A DNA stretch of 64,000 bases from a bacterium (GTDB lineage Bacteria > Krumholzibacteriota > Krumholzibacteriia > LZORAL124-64-63). The stretch spans positions 1 through 64,000 of the forward strand of contig JAAEOA010000352.1 of the NCBI GenBank assembly GCA_024223715.1, written 5' to 3'. Below, in pieces: positions 52,901 to 60,104 of this stretch. Below the pieces are notes generated by a model. It made no database searches. It was not told where the DNA came from and saw nothing but the letters and a program-made list of their open reading frames with translations. A program made the translations under genes and the position numbers. Position 1 is the first letter of the stretch. The number at the start of each line of letters is the position of its first letter.

Positions 52901-54462
52901 GAATCCTGTTTTTGCTCCTCCATATGCAGGCGCAGCTTGGCGGTATTCACAACATCGCCCCCATTGGCAGGAGTGCTGGTTTCAGCAACCCGCAATGCAG
53001 CCCCATCGATGGGAGAACTGGTGGATGTATTTTCCCAGGTCAGCCAATAAACACCCTCATTTTGATAAGGATGGTTGTAGAACTCAAGATGGCCTGCCTC
53101 AGTATCCACACGGTCATTCCAGAAATCGGTACCAAAGGCGTGAAAACGTATTTCATCGTCCAAATTCCATTCACCGTCACCGGCACCAATAACCTGAATG
53201 GGGATTTCGGTCATGCCAACGCGGTCTGGCTGGTCCGATTCAACAACATCCGGATCTTTGGCCAGGGCAAATGAACCACCCCGGAACAAACGCAGTTTGG
53301 CAGGGTCCACATCGTCAGTGCTGACTCCCATGCTTGATAATTCCTGACCGGAAAGATGATGCAGCCCCACTTCATCAATACTCAAGCGAACCCAGTGATC
53401 AGTCAGATCAAAATGGCTGTACAAACCTTTGTTGGCATTATTCTTTTCGGACACAAGAAGGCCGCGTTCTCCTTTGGCCAAAATCGAGAACAATTCAGGG
53501 TTTAGCAGTGAAGCAGGAGCCTCGTCCAGAATTCCGGAATTTTTTGAAGGAGCCTCTGTCTTGGAAGAAAACTGTATCTGATGGGAATAGCGCCCCATTG
53601 GTTGGTGTCTGACTTCCACAATCATACTTCGCAAAATGCCACCATCAAGACTAACGGGCAATTCAAAACCGGAAATGGGAACACCACGATAAACCGAAGG
53701 CCGTTCCATTTTAACAAGCTCAGAAGTCACAATAGAATCTGAAGGACGTTTCCACCATTGAATTCCCGAAACACTGGCTTCAGGGATGTTTGAAGTGGGA
53801 ACCGCCAGGGAAACACTTAATCGTGGAGCCATTTGAAGGGTTCCCCCCTGCCGGCTTTGGTCATAATAATAAGGCAAAGCCCATTTCACGTTTTCCAGTC
53901 GGACTTCATCCCAGGAAAAAGATTTGAGTTCGGCAGGAAACTCAATGGAAATTCTTGTGACTTGAGCATTGCTGGACAACACACGCACCACCGGATCACC
54001 CATGACCGGCTGCGCGTGCGTGTCCGAAGCTGCCATGGCCTTACCGGGGTTTATTAATCCCAGTAAAGCAAAGCAGCAAACAAAAATAACGGCCTGCCAC
54101 AGCAAAGTGCGCGGGCCTAAAGATTTACCATGTGGAATGAGGCCAGTATGAGACGGAAAAATGAATTGATCTCTACGCATTTTGCCCAGCTTTTGAAAAA
54201 GATTCTCCAGATCCGGCACCATGCCGAAAATCCCTCCAACCACAGCCGATGCAGTAGCAAACGGCATCAACAACAACAAGATAAGACTGATCACTCCTCC
54301 TGCCAGTTCCAGGCGCCAATCGGGGTGGTCATAGTGAGGAATCGCATCAAGGACCGCATGACTGGCAGCACCGGCAACGGCACCAAGTACCAGATTTCCG
54401 GTCAATCCTCCCACAATTCCCCCCGTGAGGGCTCCCGCAGCAAAATGAGTGAACAAGCACAT
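49966..54462 (-). CDS. Fusion: N-terminal YdjM/DUF457-like membrane domain, internal signal-peptide-like segment, PorU-like C25 (gingipain-family) peptidase with FlgD-like C-terminal domain
   Basis: THFAAGALTGG...HAVLDAIPHYDH...PDLENL...FPSHTGLIPHGK; LLWQAVIFVCCFALLGLINPGKAMA|AS; C25 His/Cys motifs TTIYHYIGHGAE and FIAFSCDVGVYDSPIRRS; C-terminal FPNPTPGP...WDGRDDQGDEIANGTYLYVLRG. Confidence 0.78.
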   Translation of the reverse strand: MCLFTHFAAGALTGGIVGGLTGNLVLGAVAGAASHAVLDAIPHYDHPDWRLELAGGVISLILLLLMPFATASAVVGGIFGMVPDLENLFQKLGKMRRDQFIFPSHTGLIPHGKSLGPRTLLWQAVIFVCCFALLGLINPGKAMAASDTHAQPVMGDPVVRVLSSNAQVTRISIEFPAELKSFSWDEVRLENVKWALPYYYDQSRQGGTLQMAPRLSVSLAVPTSNIPEASVSGIQWWKRPSDSIVTSELVKMERPSVYRGVPISGFELPVSLDGGILRSMIVEVRHQPMGRYSHQIQFSSKTEAPSKNSGILDEAPASLLNPELFSILAKGERGLLVSEKNNANKGLYSHFDLTDHWVRLSIDEVGLHHLSGQELSSMGVSTDDVDPAKLRLFRGGSFALAKDPDVVESDQPDRVGMTEIPIQVIGAGDGEWNLDDEIRFHAFGTDFWNDRVDTEAGHLEFYNHPYQNEGVYWLTWENTSTSSPIDGAALRVAETSTPANGGDVVNTAKLRLHMEEQKQDSQGVLPDNWAWDNSVYFTKTLSFYIQEPVADSLATFVVDYRGDPGIWANSYVFGARSWVNDDTDTAVETNFIASAQQDSLRMRHVGASDQLVAGNNSISFQSTNPDRDHPMALDSFDIFYWTALDLAQMGGQMNFALWREHAQSDGRDVDLQLTIPQGDEVIFWEVGGLQNASILNGDLAGSQLTCGLTVNTTGDRHFLATTEGQLHSVASGQRVQPLDLRAESTNLNYIVVYGEGFGTPAQNLADFRSSVLPGFSNPEAMAVSAHDIYNNFSGGQKDLRAIRNYLKSVFDAGGGNLKFVCLLGNGTHDHRNYRNQSSSGDLLDLLPSEHRNFYPRNPHALNNYHPYGSDDTVVSFDTPYDDPITPNDDFDVDFPDVAIGRLPATSYAEATDMVNRMIEYSANTEPGMWVNKVMMVTDDGVKPSSYPEPVSLEEKHILQAERLTNFSMPASLDIQKVYANTYEFPPGSSIKPQVRSDINASLNNGTTIYHYIGHGAENNLADEQIFQSVDIANLTNGMERFAFIAFSCDVGVYDSPIRRSMAELFVIPDGGGAIASICASQVSWISSNDELSTLFYENLFPDTHVDPDQTLSQALLQAKAAITSEFRRHNSQRYNLLSDPATSLPHPEDNLEFSSASLDTIRAGARQVAVLEESRGLMLGAGDTYSLLVEESGYNAGYIKSMVDSTVAGGGSVRVPRWNTYKASGSAVFNGHGTMTSDELRVPFKVPLQLRYGNEARLRMVLSGLDGDHVANAPVSAVRSATGPSNDIVGPVINLAFEDNRTRVRVGDVLTATLQDSSSISILGTTPGNSLLLEFDDSGFMSDVTSNFSFDADSYTSGQISLPLPGDLPMGKHLAALHASDVLGNVGNDTISFEIVPASVVGMESITLFPNPTPGPCRLVFDLSDPMTVKWDIYTLSGLRIKTHREELSAGPQIINWDGRDDQGDEIANGTYLYVLRGTVASSSERDITETGKLVIMR

Positions 54463-54470
54463 TAATTCAA

Positions 54471-54671
54471 TCAGCCTTCCGCTGGAGTTTCACCCGTACC
54501 AGGTACTTTTTCAGCTTCGTCGGGAAGCATTATGGGAATATCACCTTCAACCCGAAAACGCACCTGACACTGGTTGCAATACAACCATTGGTGGTTTTCA
54601 TCGGGAACCACAGCTTTTCGGCACTGCGGACAGGCCAGAATTTCCAGAAGTTTTGGGTCCAGCATGGACAA
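54471..54671 (-). CDS. Trm112/UPF0434 family zinc-ribbon-like protein
   Basis: MSMLDPKLLEILACPQCRKAVV...LYCNQCQVRFRVEGDIPIMLPDEA. Confidence 0.9.
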   Translation of the reverse strand: MSMLDPKLLEILACPQCRKAVVPDENHQWLYCNQCQVRFRVEGDIPIMLPDEAEKVPGTGETPAEG

Positions 54672-54886
54672 ATCCTTTCAGCCCAGACGACTCTCACGTG
54701 TAATACACGAAAATACATCACTCTGGTGCATTCTAGTACGTTTGCCCATAGAGGCAATACATCAATTTTCAGGGAAGAAGGGTCAGCGATTGACCGCAAG
54801 GTGCACAAATACCGGCACCCCCATGACATTAAAACGCCTGGAGCGACCGATGAAGAGACTAGATTCTTTAAGAGGTTGGCAAAAGG

Positions 54887-54915
54887 ATAATACAATAATC
54901 CGACCATGCCGTCAA
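54887..54915 (-). promoter_or_regulatory. Sigma70-type promoter upstream of Trm112-porU-porV
   Basis: Minus-strand TTGACG-N17-TATTAT; predicted start about 210 nt before the ATG at 54671. Confidence 0.6.
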
Positions 54916-55004
54916 CCCCTCCGTGGGAAAGACTGGGTGTTTTTTGCGAATTATATCGTTATTTGAACAGAATGACTTAAAAAGAAAACCTGGTCTTTTT
55001 CGGA

Positions 55005-55991
55005 TCAAGCTTTCCCCGCCTCATCAAAAATGCCCATATCGAGAAACTTTTGCAAGCGTTGGTCCAGAAGTTTCTGAGTGGGAATTATTTCAAGTTCAGC
55101 CAACGAATCCTGAATTTTTCCTTTGATGGAAAGGGCCATGGCTTTGTGATCGCGATGGGCTCCCCCGGTTGGTTCGGCAATGATGCCATCAATTACACCC
55201 AACCTTTTGGCGTCATCGCTGGTCAGTTTCATGGCTTTGGCTGCTTCTTTACTTTTGGCACCGTCACGCCACAAAATAGCCGCACAGCCTTCGGGACTAA
55301 TTACCGAATAAATGCTGTTTTGAAGCATAAATACACGATCACCAACTCCAAGAGCTAAAGCTCCACCACTGCCACCTTCACCAGTGACAATGCAAATGAT
55401 GGGTACCCCCATATCGGACATTTCACGCAAATTGCGGGCAATCGCTTCGGCCTGGCCGCGTTCTTCGGCCCCCAAACCAGGATAAGCACCGGGAGTATCA
55501 ATAAAAGTCACGATGGGCCGTTGAAAACGAACAGCCATCTCCATAAGGCGCAAAGCCTTGCGGTAACCTTCAGGATGAGCCATACCAAAATTTCTTCTGA
55601 TATTGCTTTTGGTATCGCGACCTTTCTGGTGGCCCAGAAGCATGATTTTCCGGTCACCCATAGTGGCCATACCCGCCACGATGGCTTCGTCGTCCCGGTA
55701 CATGCGATCGCCATGCAACTCCACAAAGTCACTGAAGATATGGTCGATGTAATCATTAGTTGTCGGACGCATGGGATGCCGTGCCAATTGTACCCTCTGC
55801 CAGGGCTCCAATTTAGCAAAAATTTCATGTCCCAGCTTTTCGGCCTTGCTTTGCAGGCCTTTGACTTCGTCATCTACATTCATTCCCCGCACCGATGCAG
55901 ATTCCTGCAGGGAAGTAATTTGCTCATGTATTTCAACCAATGGCATTTCAAAATCGAGCCAGAGTGCTTTTTTCTTCCAGTCCATGGCCAT
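55005..55991 (-). CDS. accA: Acetyl-CoA carboxylase carboxyltransferase subunit alpha
   Basis: LHGDRMYRDDEAIVAGMATMGDRKIMLLGHQKGRDTKSN, GGSGGALALGVGDRV, FIDTPGAYPGLGAEERGQ. Confidence 0.97.
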   Translation of the reverse strand: MAMDWKKKALWLDFEMPLVEIHEQITSLQESASVRGMNVDDEVKGLQSKAEKLGHEIFAKLEPWQRVQLARHPMRPTTNDYIDHIFSDFVELHGDRMYRDDEAIVAGMATMGDRKIMLLGHQKGRDTKSNIRRNFGMAHPEGYRKALRLMEMAVRFQRPIVTFIDTPGAYPGLGAEERGQAEAIARNLREMSDMGVPIICIVTGEGGSGGALALGVGDRVFMLQNSIYSVISPEGCAAILWRDGAKSKEAAKAMKLTSDDAKRLGVIDGIIAEPTGGAHRDHKAMALSIKGKIQDSLAELEIIPTQKLLDQRLQKFLDMGIFDEAGKA

Positions 55992-56043
55992 CCTTCGCTG
56001 GTTACCGTAAAAACTTCAAACGGGTCCAGCCAATACGGAAAGT

Positions 56044-56066
56044 AGGCCTCCCTGGTTGAGAGGCCT
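56044..56066 (-). terminator. Weak terminator-like hairpin downstream of dnaE
   Basis: AGGCCTC...GAGGCCT inverted repeat with poor T-tract. Confidence 0.3.
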
Positions 56067-56122
56067 GTGATTTCTAGGGTGATTTAGGCACTTGAAGGGG
56101 CCAGTGTCAAGGTTTTCCAGCA

Positions 56123-59100
56123 CTACCCTCTGCCAAAAAATCTCTTTTTTCGTTCAATGGCACCAGGCAAATTGGCTCGCAAATGAATTTTGCCAATTCC
56201 CGGCAGTTGACGCAATTGTCGCAGGCTATCCAGAGTGAGAGCCAAATTGCGTCCTCCCGACTTCAAAAGCCAGGTTCGCTCCTGCCGCTTAACTTCGATC
56301 ACAAGGGGAACCGGCCGGGCCAATACCGGGTCAGGCATTAACTCCGGATCCTGACTCGGGTCCATGGTCATTTCGGAAGCAAATTCTTCCGGGGGCGCTT
56401 CCTTATCTGTGGTTTTTGAAGGATCGATTGGGACCGGGCCAGCACTTTGCGGAGCCGAGGCCGTGCCACCACCTATATCGCCCCCCAGAGCCCCCTGAAC
56501 CGAGCAACCATCGTGGCTGACCCGTTCCATTTCTTTTTTGGCCTCTTCCTCTTCAGCTTCAACAGCTAACTCGCCCCCCAGGATTCGCATTTCACAGGGA
56601 TCGCCATATTCATCGAAGAGTTCCCCAAGCTGAGCCACTCCCGCACTACCGGCTTTTTCCAGGTCCATTTCGACCAAAATATCCACAACCCAGGTTCCCA
56701 GAACTTCGTCGATGCGGGTGATGCGGTCCACAACCACTTCACGTTGTTCGTCACCGCGAACCTGCACACGGCCACCAATGACCAGAATGCTGTCACTTTC
56801 CACCAGTTCGGTATATTGATCGTAGGCTTTGTTATAAATTACCAGCCCCATGACTCCTGTTTTGTCTTCAAAGTTACCCCGGGCATAAACCCGTTTGTGA
56901 CGGTCACGGTGCTTGGTATGAGAGGTGAGAACACCCACCAGATTGACCCAGGTATTTTCTCCCCGCCGGTGGGCCCCGGCAGTGGTTCCGGTTTCCAGGG
57001 ATCCAATCAATTCACGATACTCTTCAAAGGGGTGACCGGAAAGAAAGAACCCTACAGATGCCCGCTCTTTGCTCAACCGTGTCAAAGGGTCGAACGGCTC
57101 GCATTTATCGAGAGAGGGTTTCAGCATTTCAGCTGCCGCACCGCCCCCAAAAAGACTGGCCTGTCCTCCGGCTTTATCCCGAGCCGCTTTCTGGCCAAAA
57201 GCCAGAGCTTTGCCAATGTTTTGCAATAACTGATGTCGATGCCCGGGCAAGCTATCCATTGCCCCTGCGTTGATCAGGCCTTCGAGCACCTTGCGGTTAA
57301 CCTTTTTCAGATCCACGTTTTCACAAAGATCAAACAAATCAGTAAAAGGCCGTCCCAGCTCCTGCCAGCAGTCACGAATGACGTCAATAGCAGCCGAGCC
57401 CACACCTTTGACCGCACCCATCCCAAAAAGGATTTCCCCGTCTTGAACACCAAATTCTTTACTCGGTTTGTTGATATCCGGCGGATTGATCTTGATATCG
57501 AGCGCTTTCACTGCATCAATAAGTTGGGTTATTCGATCAGATTTGCGCATTTCCGTGCTCATGGTTGCGGCCATAAATTCAGCTGGATGGTGAGCCTTTA
57601 ACCATGCAGTCTGAATGGAAAGCAGCGCATAGGCAGCACTGTGACTTTTATTGAAACCATACTGGGCGAAGAATTCCATTTCTTCATAAATGTCGGCAGC
57701 GTTTTGTAAATTATAGCCGCCCTTTTTCGCCCCCTCCATGAATTCGATTTTCATCTCGGCCATCATGTCGAGTTTCTTTTTACCCATGGCCTTTCGCAGA
57801 GAATCGGCCATGCCCATGGTGAAGCCACCCATTTTGGATGCAATTTGCATCACCTGTTCCTGATATAGAATCACCCCGTAGGTATCTTTCAGGATGGGCT
57901 CAAGACAGTCGTCCTTGTAAGTTACTTTTTCCCGGCCATGCTTACGCTCCACATAAACCTTGTCCATATCGGCCCCCAGGGGACCTGGACGATACAAAGC
58001 ACAAATAGCCGTGATATCATCGTAGCAGGTAGGCGCCATTTTCCGTACCAGCTCCTGCATACCACTGCTTTCGAGCTGGAAGATACCAACGGTCCGACCT
58101 TCCTGAAATAGCTTGAAGGTAATAGGATCGTCAGTGGGAATTTCTTCGGCTTTGATCAGCTTTCCAGTGGAATCGGCAATCAGTTTGAGAGCCTTGTCGA
58201 TGACCGTCAAGGTGCGCAGCCCCAGAAAGTCCATCTTTAGCAGGCCCAGTTCTTCCGAACGGTTCATGTCGAATTGAACCGTGATATCGCCCTTATTGTT
58301 TTTATACATGGGCGCATGTTCGATCAGGGGACTCGGTGTGATCAGCACTCCGGCTGCGTGAATACCCGTATTGCGGTTCATGCCTTCCAATACTAAAGCA
58401 TTGCGTAATAACAGAGCATGATCGTCAGACTCTTTGGGTAAATCTTTCAGGCCCGGAGCTTCGTCGATGGCCTTTTTCAGGGTAATGCCCACTTCTTCGG
58501 GCACCAGTTTGCTGATGCGATCACTTTCGGCGAAGCTGAAATCCAACGTACGTGCCACATCTTTTAGAACAGCCCTTGCGGCCATGGTCCCAAAGGTAAT
58601 GATCTGGCTCACGTTTTCCTGACCGTACTTTTTGGCGACATATTCAATAACATCGCTGCGTCGTTCATAGCAGAAATCCACGTCAATATCCGGCATGCTG
58701 ACACGTTCAGGATTCAGAAACCTCTCAAAAAGCAGCTGATGCCTGATGGGATCGATGTCGGTAATGCCCATGCCATAACAAACCAAAGAGCCGGCGGCAC
58801 TGCCTCGACCTGGTCCCACAGGAATATTCATATTCCGGGCGGCATCAATAAAATCCCAAACGATAAGGAAGTAACCCGCGTAACCAGTGGTTTTAATGAT
58901 ACCCAGCTCATATTGCAGACGGGTTTCCAACTCTTCGGTCATGGCTGGATAACGTTCATTGATGCCCTGGCGAGCAATGTGCTCCACGTATTCATCGGCC
59001 GTTTTGAAAGGCTCCGGCAATTCAAAAATAGGAAGTAAGAGGTTGCCCAGTTGCATCTCAAAGTCCACCATGTCGGCAATGCGCAGGGTATTTTCCACTG

Positions 59101-59914
59101 CCTGGGGCCAATCCTGGAATAGCTGGAGCATCTCCTGTGTATCTTTAAAATAAATTTCAGGCGTATTGCTGCGCCACCGGTTAGGGTCATTCAGAAGATT
59201 TCCCGTTTGAATGGCCATCAGGATGTCATGGGCTTCGTGGTGGGAACGATCGAGAAAGTGGCAATCATTGGTGGCCACAATTCCCAAACCGGTGTTTTTT
59301 GCCACCTGAGGCATGAGTTCTCGAATGCGGGTTTCTTCTTCTATGCCGTGGTTCTGAATTTCCAGAAAGTAGTTGTCGGCCCCAAGAATTTCTTTGTATT
59401 GGTTGGCCACATCCGTAGCTTTTTTTACATTCCCGCTGCGAAGATGGAAATTGGGTTCACCGCTCATGCAGGCCGATAGTCCGATAATACCTTCGGAGTG
59501 TTCACTCAAAAGCTCATGATCAATGCGTGGACGATAATAAAAACCCTCCATGTATCCTTTGGAGGAAAGCTTGCAAAGGTTTCGATAACCCACTTCGTTT
59601 TTGGCCAGCAAAACAAGGTGGTAGGCCTTGTTATTAACTTTATCGGCTTTGCGGTTAAACCGGTCGGCCGTTATGTATGCTTCCGTCCCAATGATGGGCT
59701 TAATCTTATTCTTTCGACAAGCCTGATAAAATTCCACAGCCCCGAACATATTGCCATGATCGGTCAGAGCCAGAGCCTTCTGCCCCAGGTCGGCAGCCCG
59801 CTTGGCCATGACACTGGCCTTCATGGCTCCGTCGAGCAGGCTGTAATCGGAGTGGTTATGCAGATGCACAAAATCATCGGGGAGAGTTTTCGTGCCGGAA
59901 CTGGATAGACTCAA
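56123..59914 (-). CDS. dnaE: DNA polymerase III subunit alpha
   Basis: PHP domain HLHNHSDYSLLDG, palm PDIDVDFCYERR, GPGRGSAAGSLVCY, YQEQVMQIA; OB-fold and C-terminal extension. Confidence 0.97.
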   Translation of the reverse strand: MSLSSSGTKTLPDDFVHLHNHSDYSLLDGAMKASVMAKRAADLGQKALALTDHGNMFGAVEFYQACRKNKIKPIIGTEAYITADRFNRKADKVNNKAYHLVLLAKNEVGYRNLCKLSSKGYMEGFYYRPRIDHELLSEHSEGIIGLSACMSGEPNFHLRSGNVKKATDVANQYKEILGADNYFLEIQNHGIEEETRIRELMPQVAKNTGLGIVATNDCHFLDRSHHEAHDILMAIQTGNLLNDPNRWRSNTPEIYFKDTQEMLQLFQDWPQAVENTLRIADMVDFEMQLGNLLLPIFELPEPFKTADEYVEHIARQGINERYPAMTEELETRLQYELGIIKTTGYAGYFLIVWDFIDAARNMNIPVGPGRGSAAGSLVCYGMGITDIDPIRHQLLFERFLNPERVSMPDIDVDFCYERRSDVIEYVAKKYGQENVSQIITFGTMAARAVLKDVARTLDFSFAESDRISKLVPEEVGITLKKAIDEAPGLKDLPKESDDHALLLRNALVLEGMNRNTGIHAAGVLITPSPLIEHAPMYKNNKGDITVQFDMNRSEELGLLKMDFLGLRTLTVIDKALKLIADSTGKLIKAEEIPTDDPITFKLFQEGRTVGIFQLESSGMQELVRKMAPTCYDDITAICALYRPGPLGADMDKVYVERKHGREKVTYKDDCLEPILKDTYGVILYQEQVMQIASKMGGFTMGMADSLRKAMGKKKLDMMAEMKIEFMEGAKKGGYNLQNAADIYEEMEFFAQYGFNKSHSAAYALLSIQTAWLKAHHPAEFMAATMSTEMRKSDRITQLIDAVKALDIKINPPDINKPSKEFGVQDGEILFGMGAVKGVGSAAIDVIRDCWQELGRPFTDLFDLCENVDLKKVNRKVLEGLINAGAMDSLPGHRHQLLQNIGKALAFGQKAARDKAGGQASLFGGGAAAEMLKPSLDKCEPFDPLTRLSKERASVGFFLSGHPFEEYRELIGSLETGTTAGAHRRGENTWVNLVGVLTSHTKHRDRHKRVYARGNFEDKTGVMGLVIYNKAYDQYTELVESDSILVIGGRVQVRGDEQREVVVDRITRIDEVLGTWVVDILVEMDLEKAGSAGVAQLGELFDEYGDPCEMRILGGELAVEAEEEEAKKEMERVSHDGCSVQGALGGDIGGGTASAPQSAGPVPIDPSKTTDKEAPPEEFASEMTMDPSQDPELMPDPVLARPVPLVIEVKRQERTWLLKSGGRNLALTLDSLRQLRQLPGIGKIHLRANLPGAIERKKRFFGRG

Positions 59915-60104
59915 TGTGTTTTATCCCTGCTGCTTGCTGGATCAACTTGAAGTAAATTTTCATGCAAAAAAAAACACACCAGATTGGCGGTAGTGTCCTG
60001 CATACCTGTCCGTACAATAGCAGAATATTTAGCTCTTGGCAGGATAATAATTTTCCTGAATGGATCTTTCTTCTCTGAGGGTCACCCGAGGTTCCCCATA
60101 AAGT

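Noticed and set aside
54672-54880. Known ncRNA (4.5S/SRP or 6S)
   Set aside because: Conserved SRP tetraloop region and 6S bubble signature were not found; kept only as an unclassified structured leader
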